The notes under the pieces were generated by a model. The model was not told where the DNA came from. It saw only the letters and a list, made by a program, of their open reading frames with translations, and did not search any database. From Streptomyces sp. CC0208 (GTDB lineage: Bacteria > Actinomycetota > Actinomycetes > Streptomycetales > Streptomycetaceae), in assembly GCF_003443735.1 (NCBI RefSeq), contig NZ_CP031969.1, positions 4,960,001 to 5,024,000 on the forward strand: a stretch of DNA of 64,000 nucleotides, given 5' to 3'. Each line of letters begins with the position of its first letter. Position 1 is the first letter of the stretch. Positions 40,241 to 48,890 of this stretch are shown piece by piece. Both the position numbers and the translations under genes were made by a program.

Positions 40241-40358
40241 GGGCACACACGCTTCCGTCACATCCCCAACTCGGAAGTGACTCTCGGTCGACGATGGGTG
40301 ACGTAAAGGTGAACAGCGAGGGCCTGTGGGGCGCGTATGGGGGAAGAACGTACGATCG

Positions 40359-40859
40359 GTGACCGTGCAAGGTTCGGAGAACTCTTCCCGTCGCGGCCGT
40401 CGCTCCCCCACCATGGGCGGCATGCCACAGAACGACATGCCGTGGTGGCGCTGGCGCAGCAATGTGCGTTCCGCGCTGCACATGCTCTCCGATCCAGGGT
40501 TCCAGCAGAACGTCTGGCTGGCCGGTGTCGAGGGGTACGGGGACGTCACCGACGCCGTGTACCGCCTCGTCGAGGACACCTGGCTGGACAACTGGTCCGC
40601 CGAGAAATACGTCGGCACGATCTTCCGGGACTCCCAGGAGGCGGCCCTCGTCGACACCGCCGTGCTGCGGGTGCTGCGGATCATGCACCAGGTCGGGCCG
40701 GACGCCCCCGTCTCCGTGTACATGGAGAACCCCGGGTGGCCGGACGCGGTGCGGGCGGCGCGGGACGCGCACGTGCGGATGGCGACGGCCGACGGGGAGG
40801 ACCCCGACGCGCCGCCGCGCACGCTCCAGGTGCTCCAGATCATGACCCGGTCCGCGTGA
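40359..40859 (+). CDS. Conserved hypothetical protein
   Basis: The approximately 166-aa product is not recognised. It contains MPWWRWRSNVRSALHMLSDP after a basic Ser/Arg-rich tail, then an acidic helical body, and ends PRTLQVLQIMTRSA. It is conserved-looking and has strong codon bias, so it is probably real. The GTG at 40359 has GGGGGAAG 11 nt upstream. ATG 40413 and ATG 40422 are alternatives that delete the basic tail. It precedes purU by 46 bp on the same strand and could share its transcript. Confidence 0.65.
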   Translation: MTVQGSENSSRRGRRSPTMGGMPQNDMPWWRWRSNVRSALHMLSDPGFQQNVWLAGVEGYGDVTDAVYRLVEDTWLDNWSAEKYVGTIFRDSQEAALVDTAVLRVLRIMHQVGPDAPVSVYMENPGWPDAVRAARDAHVRMATADGEDPDAPPRTLQVLQIMTRSA

Positions 40860-40905
40860 CGGACGCGGTGTCCCGCGCTCCGGTCGATATGCGACCCTGT
40901 CCTGC

Positions 40906-41775
40906 ATGAACGAGCAGTCCGCCCCCGCCGACCAGTACGTCCTGACCCTGTCCTGCCCCGACAAGCAGGGCATCGTGCACGCCGTGTCGAGCTACCTCTT
41001 CATGACCGGCTGCAACATCGAGGACAGCCAGCAGTTCGGCGACCACGACACGGGTCTGTTCTTCATGCGCGTCCACTTCTCGGCCGAGGCGCCGGTGACG
41101 GTGGACAAACTGCGGGCCTCGTTCGCGGCGATCGGCGACTCCTTCCACATGGACTGGCAGATCCACCGGGCCGAGGACAAGATGCGGGTCGTGCTGATGG
41201 TCAGCAAGTTCGGGCACTGCCTGAACGACCTGCTCTTCCGGGCGCGCATCGGTGCGCTGCCGGTCGAGATCGCCGCCGTGGTGTCCAACCACACTGACTT
41301 CGCTGAGCTGGTGGGGTCGTACGACATTCCCTTCCACCACATTCCGGTGACGCGGGAGAACAAGGCCGAGGCGGAGGCGCGGCTGCTGGAGCTGGTGCGG
41401 GAGCAGGACGTCGAACTCGTCGTGCTCGCCCGGTACATGCAGGTGCTCTCCGACGACCTGTGCAAGCAGCTCAGCGGCAAGATCATCAACATTCACCACT
41501 CGTTCCTGCCGAGCTTCAAGGGCGCGAAGCCGTATCACCAGGCTCATGCGCGGGGGGTCAAGCTGATCGGGGCGACGGCGCACTACGTCACCGCGGACCT
41601 CGACGAGGGGCCGATCATCGAGCAGGAGGTCGAGCGGGTGGGGCACGACGTCACTCCGGACCAGCTCGTCGCGATCGGGCGGGACGTGGAGTGCCAGGCG
41701 CTGGCGCGGGCCGTGAAGTGGCATGCGGAGCGGCGGATTCTGCTGAACGGGCGGCGGACGGTCGTCTTCGCCTAG
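40906..41775 (+). CDS. purU: Formyltetrahydrofolate deformylase
   Basis: The 289-aa enzyme hydrolyses 10-formyl-THF to formate and THF, balancing one-carbon pools. An N-terminal ACT domain (about residues 1-90, LTLSCPDKQGIVHAVSSYL) precedes the formyltransferase-like domain, which has the catalytic IINIHHSFLPSFKGAKPY motif and the Asp region YVTADLDEGPIIEQE. Length and architecture match PurU. It follows a hypothetical gene by 46 bp and is followed by a perfect 13-bp hairpin. Confidence 0.96.
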   Translation: MNEQSAPADQYVLTLSCPDKQGIVHAVSSYLFMTGCNIEDSQQFGDHDTGLFFMRVHFSAEAPVTVDKLRASFAAIGDSFHMDWQIHRAEDKMRVVLMVSKFGHCLNDLLFRARIGALPVEIAAVVSNHTDFAELVGSYDIPFHHIPVTRENKAEAEARLLELVREQDVELVVLARYMQVLSDDLCKQLSGKIINIHHSFLPSFKGAKPYHQAHARGVKLIGATAHYVTADLDEGPIIEQEVERVGHDVTPDQLVAIGRDVECQALARAVKWHAERRILLNGRRTVVFA

Positions 41776-41795
41776 GAGCTCGGGGCGGTCTGTTG

Positions 41796-41838
41796 TCGGG
41801 CGGCTGCGAGCAACCACCCACTACCCGCAGCCGCCCGA
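41796..41838. terminator. Bidirectional hairpin after purU
   Basis: TCGGGCGGCTGCG (41796-41808) and CGCAGCCGCCCGA (41826-41838) form a perfect 13-bp stem with a 17-nt loop between purU and the convergent anti-sigma gene. Confidence 0.8.
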
Positions 41839-41855
41839 CGAACCGCACCCCGTCC

Positions 41856-43172
41856 CTACATGCGACTCAGGCTCGCCGCGGCGAACAGCACATCCCTGAT
41901 CGCGTCACGGTCACCGACCTGCCCCGCCGCGGCTTCCGCCGGAGGCACATGGCCGGCCGCCAACTGGCAGAACTCCACGCCGTCCAGCGCCACGTGCGCC
42001 ACCTCGTGCTCCGCCGAACCCACCGCCGCCGGGGAGTCGAGCGGGATCAGCCACTCGCCGCCGCCCAGCCCCTCGATCTCCAGTCGCAGGGTGCGGCCAG
42101 GGCCCCCGGCGCTCACGAGATGCCGTCCGTGGGCCGGTGACGTCAGCCCCTTCTGCCGCCGTTGCGCCAGGACCGCGGGCAGCATCCGCGCCGCCAGGTC
42201 GATCATGCGGTTGAGGTGGCGGGGGGACGGGGGGTCGTAGGGGTAGTCGACCGCCTCCGCGATGTCCTCCGCGTGGACCCAGCACTCGAAGGCGCGGTCC
42301 AGCATCGCGTCGTGGAGGGGGAGCGCGAAGTCGCCGTAGGCCACCTCGAGCTTGCCGGCGGTGCCTCCGGTGAAGGACACCGTGCGGACGAGGTCGTGGC
42401 TCTGCTCGCGCCAGGGGGCCCGCACGGAGCGGGTCGGCGGGAAGTGCGAGCCCCGCCAGTACGCCTCGGTACGGCCCGACGGTGTGGGTGAGTCCGCGCG
42501 GGCCTCACCGAGCGGGTCGTCCAGGCCCAGGGCGATCGCGACGAGGCCGTCGACCGACATCAGATGGGCTATGACCCCGGCGACCGTCGTGCGGCGGCTC
42601 GTGGGCTCGTCGGCGTCGAACCAGCGCAGCCTGACCGGGGCGTGCCACTCGGAGTCGCCGAAGTCCTGCAGCAGGGCGTCGAGGCGGGCGGTCTCGGCGT
42701 CGTACGGCCTCGCCCAGACGGGAATCGGGATGCGCGGCGGACGCCGGTCGAGGCAGCCGTCGAGGACGCGGGTGCGCAGGCCGGGGTCCAGGTCGAGGCT
42801 CTCCGGCCGCTGGAGCAGGCCCACCGCGCCGCGCAGCCGCAGCGCCTCGTCGGCGCAGGAGCCGCAGTCGCCGAGGTGGTCCTCCACGGCGGCCGTCTCC
42901 TCCGCGGAACACGCGGCCAGCGCCCATGCCCCGAGCAGCGACTTCAGCACGCGGTGCTCCAGTACCGGGACGGCGGGCGGGGCAAGTTCGTCCAGCGCGG
43001 GCAGCGGCCGGCCGGTGTCCTCGACGGAGGCGCGGGGGAGGGGGATGCGGGGCGGCTGGGCCGCGTCGCCAGGGTCGACCTGGTCGCTCGGTCCGCTTGT
43101 GCCGTCGCCGTCCCTGTCGCCGTCGGGGCCGTCCTGGTCGTCGTACGCCTCGAAACCGCCTGTTCCGCTCAT
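41856..43172 (-). CDS. Zinc-finger anti-sigma factor fused to a mycothiol-dependent maleylpyruvate isomerase-like domain
   Basis: The 438-aa protein starts with an acidic disordered tail, then a ZAS-type anti-sigma motif (EDHLGDCGSCADEAL; H-X3-C-X2-C) near residues 95-105. A larger C-terminal domain follows that resembles the maleylpyruvate isomerase/DinB-fold family (VAGVIAHLMSVDGLVAIALG, WVHAEDIAEAVDYP). Its start overlaps the stop of the sigma factor gene by 4 nt, so the pair is co-translated and functions as a sigma/anti-sigma module. The DinB-fold part could sense a thiol- or metal-dependent signal; that is inference. Confidence 0.83.
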   Translation of the reverse strand: MSGTGGFEAYDDQDGPDGDRDGDGTSGPSDQVDPGDAAQPPRIPLPRASVEDTGRPLPALDELAPPAVPVLEHRVLKSLLGAWALAACSAEETAAVEDHLGDCGSCADEALRLRGAVGLLQRPESLDLDPGLRTRVLDGCLDRRPPRIPIPVWARPYDAETARLDALLQDFGDSEWHAPVRLRWFDADEPTSRRTTVAGVIAHLMSVDGLVAIALGLDDPLGEARADSPTPSGRTEAYWRGSHFPPTRSVRAPWREQSHDLVRTVSFTGGTAGKLEVAYGDFALPLHDAMLDRAFECWVHAEDIAEAVDYPYDPPSPRHLNRMIDLAARMLPAVLAQRRQKGLTSPAHGRHLVSAGGPGRTLRLEIEGLGGGEWLIPLDSPAAVGSAEHEVAHVALDGVEFCQLAAGHVPPAEAAAGQVGDRDAIRDVLFAAASLSRM

Positions 43173-43750
43173 GCCGCGCCCCCGTATCCCGGCGGAGCGC
43201 CGGGCGCTCCGGTGTCGTGCGCCGTGGACAGGAGCTGGAGGCCCAGTCGGAGGCGGCGGCGGGCCTCGTCCTCGGTGATGCTGAGGTCGGCGGCCGCCTG
43301 GCGGTAGTCGCGGCGCTGGAAGTAGGCCAGCTCCAGGGCGGCCCGCAGCGGAGTGGGCATGGACTGGACGATGTAGTCGGCGCGGGCGGCGACCGAGGCG
43401 CGGCGCACCTTGCGCTCCAGTTCCTCGGCGGAGCCCTCGCCTGCCCGGGTGAGCGCGGCGGTCTCGGTGGCCCGCAGCCGCTGTACGGCCAGGCGGTGGG
43501 TCAGGCCCGCGACCCAGGAGCGCAGCGGGCCCTGTTTGGGGTCGTAGGACTCGGGGTGCTCCCAGACATGGGCGAAGACGTCCCGGGTGATGCCGTCGGC
43601 GGCGCGCTCGTCTCCGAGCACGCGGTGGGCAAGGCCGTGCACGAGTGAAGCGAATCGGTCATAGAGCTCGCCGAGGGCGGCCGCCTCACCGCGTGCGAGC
43701 CGCTGCTGCATCTTGCGGTCCCAGCGGGGCGGTGCGTCCTTCTTCGTCAT
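43169..43750 (-). CDS. ECF-like RNA polymerase sigma factor
   Basis: The 193-aa protein has sigma region 2 (LYDRFASLVHGLAHRVLGDERAADGITRDVF, with WEHPESYDPKQGPLRSWV) and a region 4 HTH (MPTPLRAALELAYFQRRDYRQAAADLSIT). It lacks regions 1 and 3, which is typical of ECF sigma factors. Its immediate partner is the zinc-finger anti-sigma protein encoded next on the same strand. ATG 43750 is the only good start. A divergent anti-sigma antagonist gene (44056) lies upstream, suggesting a signalling neighbourhood. Confidence 0.88.
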   Translation of the reverse strand: MTKKDAPPRWDRKMQQRLARGEAAALGELYDRFASLVHGLAHRVLGDERAADGITRDVFAHVWEHPESYDPKQGPLRSWVAGLTHRLAVQRLRATETAALTRAGEGSAEELERKVRRASVAARADYIVQSMPTPLRAALELAYFQRRDYRQAAADLSITEDEARRRLRLGLQLLSTAHDTGAPGAPPGYGGAA

Positions 43751-44055
43751 GTGGCCCCCTCACCCCCGGAAGTGTCCGGTCAAGCCTGCGTCGACCGTCT
43801 CCTCGAATGTAGTCGGCACCTCCGGCAGCGCACGCCCCTTTGTTTCAATGTGCGCTCCCCGAGGGGCCTCAGGTGGTAGTGGACCTTCCCCTACCCGCTC
43901 GCTCATTGACCAGACCCGATCGAACAGGATCGAAGCCGACTAAAACAAGCCTCTTCCGAACGGTTTCCGTTTCTCGCTCTGTGTTTCAGGGAACGGCGGC
44001 TGGGCAGCCACGCTGCAGGGAAGCGTAGGAAAGGCTTCCGTTTGCTTTCCGGCGA
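43751..44055. other. Divergent promoter region between the sigma factor and the STAS gene
   Basis: This 305-bp AT-richer region holds the promoters of both genes. Short T-rich segments and GTTT-like motifs near 43960-44050 could be alternative-sigma sites on the plus strand, but no consensus fits well enough to name one. No coding sequence was recognised. Confidence 0.45.
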
Positions 44056-44445
44056 ATGAAGGGCATGGTGGTGGCGTTCAATGTGACCGGTGACGAGCAG
44101 GGCGAGTGGACCGTGCTCAGTGTGTCGGGCGAGCTGGACCTGGTGACCTCGCCGGTGCTCCGCGGGCGGGTGCACGACGCGGTGGCCGAGGGCCGCCACA
44201 GTCTCGTCCTCGACCTCTCCGAGGTCTACTTCTGTGATTCCAGTGGTGTCGGCGTCCTCATCGCCTCCCGCCGCCTGATCCACTCCTGCCGGGGCAAGCT
44301 GCGGCTGATCCTCCCGGCCCAGGGCGCCGCCGACGGCTCCCACGTCAACCGCGTCCTCGGCGCGCTGGGCGTCCGCCGCCTGTTCGAGGTCCACCCGGAC
44401 CTGGACTCGGCGACCGACGAGGAGGCGGGACCCCTGTCCGCCTGA
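44056..44445 (+). CDS. STAS-domain anti-sigma factor antagonist
   Basis: The 129-aa STAS protein has the core LSVSGELDLVTSPVLRGRV and the phosphorylation loop VYFCDSSGVGVLIASRR, where S62 or S63 is the Ser expected to be phosphorylated by an anti-sigma kinase. In its dephosphorylated form it should bind and sequester the kinase. ATG 44056 and ATG 44065 are both possible. The closest visible kinase candidate is the HATPase at 49385, about 5 kb away, but no direct link is shown. Confidence 0.9.
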   Translation: MKGMVVAFNVTGDEQGEWTVLSVSGELDLVTSPVLRGRVHDAVAEGRHSLVLDLSEVYFCDSSGVGVLIASRRLIHSCRGKLRLILPAQGAADGSHVNRVLGALGVRRLFEVHPDLDSATDEEAGPLSA

Positions 44446-44630
44446 GCCGTACACCCGTAGGTCCTTCCGTACGCACGGCTGTGACCTGGGGCACTCCGTC
44501 TGCCACGCCGTTGTCCCGAAATTCCCCCGGTCCTGGCACAAGCGCCGCCTTCCGGCCCCCGAGGGCGCCGCTCGCGTCGTACGCTCCGTGCCAGATGCAC
44601 CCGATGTGATGTGAGGCGGCCCGAAGAGAC

Positions 44631-45143
44631 ATGGTCAGCAGCGAGTACGAGCGCAGGATCGCCGGCCGGTTCGCCACCTTCGACCAGGACGGCAACGGCT
44701 ACATCGACCGCGAGGACTTCAACGTGGCGGCCAAGGCGCTGCTCGCGGAGTTCGGTACGGCGGCGCGCTCCGACAAGGGACAGGCGCTGTACGTCGGCGC
44801 GGAGGCGTTCTGGCAGGGCATGGCCGGGATCGCCGACCGGGACGGCGACCAGCGGATCACCCGCGACGAGTTCGTGAACGGCGCCCTCAAGCGGCTGCGC
44901 GACAACCCGGACCGGTTCGCCGAGATCGCGCGCCCCTTCCTGCACGCGGCGCTCGCCGTCGCCGACCAGGACGGCGACGGACGCGCCACCGTCGAGGACA
45001 CCGCGCGCGTGCTGCGCATCCTGGGCGTCGGCGAGGACATCGCGCAGACGGCGGCGGCCACCCTGGACACCGACGGCGACGGCAAGGTCGGCGAGGCCGA
45101 GATCGTGCCCGCCTTCGCGCGCTACTTCACCGTCCCCGAATGA
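44631..45143 (+). CDS. Four-EF-hand calcium-binding protein (calerythrin-like)
   Basis: The 170-aa protein has four EF-hand loops: DQDGNGYIDRED, DRDGDQRITRDE, DQDGDGRATVED and DTDGDGKVGEAE. The second loop has a Gln at position 5 instead of the usual Gly/Asp-type residues. It is the calerythrin/CabB type known in Streptomyces as a Ca2+ buffer or sensor. Its last 17 nt overlap the end of the convergent CoA ligase gene. Calcium-controlled partners are not known here. Confidence 0.93.
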   Translation: MVSSEYERRIAGRFATFDQDGNGYIDREDFNVAAKALLAEFGTAARSDKGQALYVGAEAFWQGMAGIADRDGDQRITRDEFVNGALKRLRDNPDRFAEIARPFLHAALAVADQDGDGRATVEDTARVLRILGVGEDIAQTAAATLDTDGDGKVGEAEIVPAFARYFTVPE

Positions 45144-46644
45144 CGGTCCCCGCATAACGCTCCCTGAGCTTGTACTTCAGGACCTTGCGCAGGGTCTCGT
45201 TGCGCGGAAGGGCGTCCACCACCTCCAACTGCTCAGGCAGCTTGTGCGGCGACAGCCCTTCCGCGCGCAGATAGCCGGTTACGGCTTCCAAGGTCAACTC
45301 CCCGGCCCCCTCGGGCTGCTCCACCACGGCACACACACGCTCCCCGCGCTCGGCGTCCGGCAGCCCGATCACCGCCACGTCCCCGACGGCCGGATGCGCG
45401 GCCAACAGATCCTCGATCTCCCTCGCCGAGATGTTCTCGCCCTTGCGGATGATCACGTCCTTGAGCCGGCCGGTGAGCACGAGATGGCCGGTGTCCTTCA
45501 CGAACCCCAGGTCACCGGTGCGCAGATAGCCCTCCTCGTCGAAGGCCTCCGCCGTCTGGGACGGGTCGAGATACCCCTGGCACACCGCCTCCCCCTTCAG
45601 CCGCACCTCCCCGTCCACGATCCGCACGGACATCCCCTCCGGCGGCCGTCCCTCGGTCGTCGCCAGGTTCTCCACCGTGTCGTCCGGCGCCCCCATGGTG
45701 ATCATCGGCACCTCGGTCATGCCGTACCCGTGGGTGAGCTGCACCCCCAGCTCCCGGACGACGGCGTGGTAGACCTCCGGCGGCTTGGGCGCCCCGCCGC
45801 CCGCGAGCAGCCGCAGGGTCGGGATGATCCTCTCGCCGGGCCGTTTGCGCTGCTCGGTGAGGAACATCGAGTAGAACGCCGTCGAACCGCCCGCCACCGT
45901 CACCCCGTGCCTGCGGTAGCCCTCCAGCGCGTCCGGCAGCGCGAACTGCTCGAACATCACCGCCGGGAAGCCGTACAGCAGCAGCATCACGGTGTAGTCC
46001 GGGCCCGCGATGTGCGCGTACGGGAAGGCCATCGAGCCCACGTCGTCCGCCGTGAGGCGCAGCGCGTGCGCCAGGCAGGAGCCGCCCGCGATCAGCGAAC
46101 GGTCGGTGTGCAGCACGCCCTTGGGGTCGGAGGTGGTTCCCGAGGTCCAGTAGATCCACCGCACGGACGTGCCGTCGGCGGGCGGGGCGGGCAGCACGGC
46201 CGGGTCGCCGTCCGGGAGGTCGTCGTACGCCTCGAAGATTGCCTTGGCGCCGAGCCGCCGGGCCATCTCCGTGTGGTCGAAGCCGCGCCACGGGCCCGGC
46301 ACCGCGAAGAACTCCGCCTTCGACTCCCGGAGGGCGAAGCCGACCTCGCGGTCCCGGTAGAAGGGGATGACGGGTGACTGCACGGCACCGAGGCGGGCCA
46401 GGGCGAAGGAGAGCAGGGCCGTCTCGATACGGGTGGGCAGCTGCCAGGCGACGACCGTGCCGGGACGTACGCCCATGTCGTACAGGCCGGCCGCCACCCG
46501 CTCGGCACGCGCGCGCAGTTCGCCGAAGGTGAGCGTGCGGTCGTCCTGGAGCAGGACCGGGCGGTCGGGGCTCAGGTCGGCGCGGCGGGCGGCCAGCTCC
46601 CAGAGGGTGCGGGACGCGCTGAGCGCGTGGGCGGTGTCGGTCAC
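45127..46644 (-). CDS. AMP-forming CoA ligase (FadD/cyclohexanecarboxylate-CoA ligase-like)
   Basis: The 505-aa ANL-family ligase has the P-loop YWTSGTTSDPKGVLHT, the A5 motif YGMTEVPMITMG, the hinge GYLRTGDLGFVKDTGHL and the Lys region PRNETLRKVLKYKLRE. Closest family members activate cyclic carboxylic acids and fatty acids. The start is GTG 46644. A perfect CTGAC-N5-GTCAG operator lies about 28 bp upstream. It is divergent from the acyl-CoA dehydrogenase gene at 46793, which carries its own variant of the same site, so both directions of this intergenic region are probably co-regulated. Confidence 0.93.
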   Translation of the reverse strand: MTDTAHALSASRTLWELAARRADLSPDRPVLLQDDRTLTFGELRARAERVAAGLYDMGVRPGTVVAWQLPTRIETALLSFALARLGAVQSPVIPFYRDREVGFALRESKAEFFAVPGPWRGFDHTEMARRLGAKAIFEAYDDLPDGDPAVLPAPPADGTSVRWIYWTSGTTSDPKGVLHTDRSLIAGGSCLAHALRLTADDVGSMAFPYAHIAGPDYTVMLLLYGFPAVMFEQFALPDALEGYRRHGVTVAGGSTAFYSMFLTEQRKRPGERIIPTLRLLAGGGAPKPPEVYHAVVRELGVQLTHGYGMTEVPMITMGAPDDTVENLATTEGRPPEGMSVRIVDGEVRLKGEAVCQGYLDPSQTAEAFDEEGYLRTGDLGFVKDTGHLVLTGRLKDVIIRKGENISAREIEDLLAAHPAVGDVAVIGLPDAERGERVCAVVEQPEGAGELTLEAVTGYLRAEGLSPHKLPEQLEVVDALPRNETLRKVLKYKLRERYAGTVIRGR

Positions 46645-46671
46645 GGCGGCCCCCTCGGTGGCGCAACTGAG

Positions 46672-46686
46672 CTGACGGATCGTCAG
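46672..46686. promoter_or_regulatory. CTGAC-N5-GTCAG operator, CoA ligase promoter
   Basis: CTGACGGATCGTCAG is a perfect 5-bp inverted repeat with a 5-nt centre, 28 bp upstream of the ligase GTG. The same 15-bp pattern appears at four other promoter regions in this part of the window. Confidence 0.75.
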
Positions 46687-46762
46687 ATCGTGGGCAGAGC
46701 GTAGGGCTCGACGCCTTGTCGGTCCAGGGGTGTGCGACCTAGCCTTCGTGCACGAGCTGTAT

Positions 46763-46777
46763 CTGACGGGTTATCAG
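46763..46777. promoter_or_regulatory. CTGAC-N5-ATCAG operator, acyl-CoA dehydrogenase promoter
   Basis: CTGACGGGTTATCAG differs from the regulon consensus at one base. The wider inverted repeat TATCTGA-N7-TCAGATA (46760-46780) is perfect in its 7-bp arms. It ends 12 bp before the ATG of the long acyl-CoA dehydrogenase and overlaps its ribosome binding site region, which fits repression. Confidence 0.7.
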
Positions 46778-46792
46778 ATATGGAGTGCCGCC

Positions 46793-47926
46793 ATGGATCT
46801 CGCGTACACGCCGGAAGAGGAGGAGTTCCGGGCGCGGCTGCGCGAGTGGCTCGCCAAGGCGCTCCCCACGCTGCCGCCGAAGCCGTCCCCGCAGGACTGG
46901 CCCGGACGCAGGGCGTACGACCTCGGCTGGCAGCGCATGCTGTACGACGCCGGGTACGCGCACGTGCACTGGGACGCGTCGCCCACCACGCGGCTGATCT
47001 TCCTGGAGGAGACGGAGACCGCGGGCGCGCCCTATGTCGGCGCCGGGTTCGTCGGACTGCTCCACGCGGGGCCCACGATCGCCGCCGAGGGCACGCCCGA
47101 ACAGCGCGAACGCTGGCTGCCCCCGATCCTGCGGGGCGAGGAGGTCTGGTGCCAGGGTTTCAGCGAACCCGACGCCGGGAGCGACCTCGCGGCGCTGCGC
47201 ACCCGTGCGCGCAGGGACGGCGACGACTATGTGGTGACCGGCTCCAAGATCTGGACCTCGCACGCCGAGGTCGCCGACTGGTGCGAGCTGTTGGTGCGGA
47301 CCGATCCGGCGGCTCCGAAGCATCGCGGGATCAGCTGGCTGGCGATGCCGATGTCCGCGCCCGGTGTCGTGGTGCGGCCCTTGCGGACCCTTGCCGGGTC
47401 CGCCGAGTTCGCCGAGGTGTTCCTCGACGAGGTGCGGGTGCCGGTGGCGAACCGGGTCGGCGAGGAGAACGACGGCTGGCGCGTGACGATGGTGACGCTG
47501 TCGTTCGAGCGCGGGACCGCTTTTGTGGGCGAGGTGGTCGCGTGCCGGCGGGTCCTGGGTGAACTCGCCCGCACGGCACGGGAGAACGGGCGCTGGGACG
47601 ATGCCGTGCTGAGGCGAAGGCTGGGGCGGCTGAACGCCGAGTTCCGGGCGCTGTGGCGGCTGACGCAGTGGAACGTGAGCGCGGCGGAGGCCAGTGGCGG
47701 GGTGCCGGGGGTGGGAGGGTCCGTCTTCAAACTCCGGTACTCGCATGCGCGGCAGGAGTTGTTCGACGCGGCGGCGGAGGTTCTGGGTGCGGAGTCGCTG
47801 GATCTCGAACAGTCCTGGGTGCTGGAGCGGTTGTCCTCGTTGTCGTACACGATCGCGGCGGGGACCTCGCAGATTCAGCGGAACATCGTGGCTGAGCGGG
47901 TTCTTGGGTTGCCGAAGGGGCGGTAG
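46793..47926 (+). CDS. Acyl-CoA dehydrogenase (long subunit of a probable pair)
   Basis: The 377-aa flavoprotein has the ACAD fold with CQGFSEPDAGSDLAALR and VTGSKIWTSHAEVADWCELL for FAD binding, and a C-terminal helical domain ending AAGTSQIQRNIVAERVLGLP. The full length fits a complete dehydrogenase subunit. ATG 46793 is preceded by GGAG at 8 nt. It is followed after 91 bp, including a repeat, by a short ACAD gene on the same strand. Together they resemble the heteromeric alpha2beta2 ACADs of actinobacterial steroid and related pathways. A regulon operator lies in its promoter. Confidence 0.9.
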   Translation: MDLAYTPEEEEFRARLREWLAKALPTLPPKPSPQDWPGRRAYDLGWQRMLYDAGYAHVHWDASPTTRLIFLEETETAGAPYVGAGFVGLLHAGPTIAAEGTPEQRERWLPPILRGEEVWCQGFSEPDAGSDLAALRTRARRDGDDYVVTGSKIWTSHAEVADWCELLVRTDPAAPKHRGISWLAMPMSAPGVVVRPLRTLAGSAEFAEVFLDEVRVPVANRVGEENDGWRVTMVTLSFERGTAFVGEVVACRRVLGELARTARENGRWDDAVLRRRLGRLNAEFRALWRLTQWNVSAAEASGGVPGVGGSVFKLRYSHARQELFDAAAEVLGAESLDLEQSWVLERLSSLSYTIAAGTSQIQRNIVAERVLGLPKGR

Positions 47927-47931
47927 CGGTC

Positions 47932-47991
47932 GGCTGCGGGTGGTCTGTGGCTGGTCGCGCTGTTCCCCGCGCCCCTGGGGGTGTTCACCCC
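47932..47991. repeat. Streptomyces intergenic repeat, copy A
   Basis: This 60-bp segment matches copy B at 52109-52168 at about 52 positions, and a diverged reverse copy is at 19945-20008. All three lie just after the stop codon of one gene and before the next gene's ribosome binding site. It contains CGGGGAACAGCGCGACC-like sequence in reverse that could pair with itself weakly. Confidence 0.75.
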
Positions 47992-48017
47992 GGCCCGCGT
48001 TGAGAAGGGGCTGTGAC

Positions 48018-48890
48018 ATGCGCTTTCAACTGACTGGCGATCAGCTTGCGTTGCGGGATGGAGTGCGTGCGGTGCTCGCGCGACGCTTCGGCGGGGAGGC
48101 CCTGCGGGCCGCGGTGGACGATCCTCGTCTGGACCGTGCCCTGTGGCGCGAGTTGGGAGCCGCCGGGTTCTTCTCGCTGCGGGTGCCGGAGGCGCGGGGC
48201 GGGGTCGGACTCGGGCTCCCGGAGGCGGTGTTGGTCTTCGAGGAGGCGGGGCGGGTCTTGCTGCCCGGTCCCTTGCTGGCGACGCACCTTGCGGCCGACG
48301 TCGTGCCCGGGGCCGCCGAGGGCGAGGTCGTGGTGGCCGATGTCGACCCGGGCGGGCTCGTGGAGTGGCTGGAGGAGGCGGACGTCGTACGCGGCGACGC
48401 CACCGGGGCCGTGGCCCTGAAGTCGGTGGATCCGCTGACGCCGCTGCACCGGGCTCCCGGAGCACACGCGCGTGCCGCCGATCCCGTCGCCGTGCTCCTC
48501 ACCGCCGCCGAGCAGCTGGGCACGGCCACGCGCGTGTGTGAGCTGGCGGTGCAACACGCTCGGGCGCGGGAGCAGTTCGGGCAGCCGATCGGGGCCTTCC
48601 AGGCGGTCAAGCATCTGTGCGCGCAGATGCTGGTGCGGGCGGAGACGGCCCGGGCCGCGGTGTACGCGGCCGCGGTGACCGCGGACCCGGTGGACATCGC
48701 CGCGGCCCGGCTGCTGGCCGACGAGGCGGCCGAGCGGGGCGCACGGGACTGTGTCCAGGTGCACGGCGGGATGGGCTTCACCTGGGAGTGCGAGGTGCAA
48801 CTGCATCTGAAGCGGGCCTGGGTGCGGGCCCGGCGGGGTGGCGGCGGTGCGGAGAGTGAGGAGTTGCTCGCCGTCGATCTGTTGGCCTGA
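48018..48890 (+). CDS. Short acyl-CoA dehydrogenase family protein (reduced central domain)
   Basis: The 290-aa protein keeps the N-terminal helical domain (LWRELGAAGFFSLRVPEARGG) and the C-terminal helical domain (QHARAREQFGQPIGAFQAVKH, QVHGGMGFTWECEVQLHLKR). The central beta domain is reduced to about 40 residues (VVVADVDPGGLVEWLEEADV). It is about 80 residues shorter than its neighbour. Such short subunits form alpha2beta2 dehydrogenases with a longer one, where only one type binds FAD fully. ATG 48018 has AAGGGG upstream. Its partner is almost certainly the gene at 46793. Confidence 0.85.
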   Translation: MRFQLTGDQLALRDGVRAVLARRFGGEALRAAVDDPRLDRALWRELGAAGFFSLRVPEARGGVGLGLPEAVLVFEEAGRVLLPGPLLATHLAADVVPGAAEGEVVVADVDPGGLVEWLEEADVVRGDATGAVALKSVDPLTPLHRAPGAHARAADPVAVLLTAAEQLGTATRVCELAVQHARAREQFGQPIGAFQAVKHLCAQMLVRAETARAAVYAAAVTADPVDIAAARLLADEAAERGARDCVQVHGGMGFTWECEVQLHLKRAWVRARRGGGGAESEELLAVDLLA

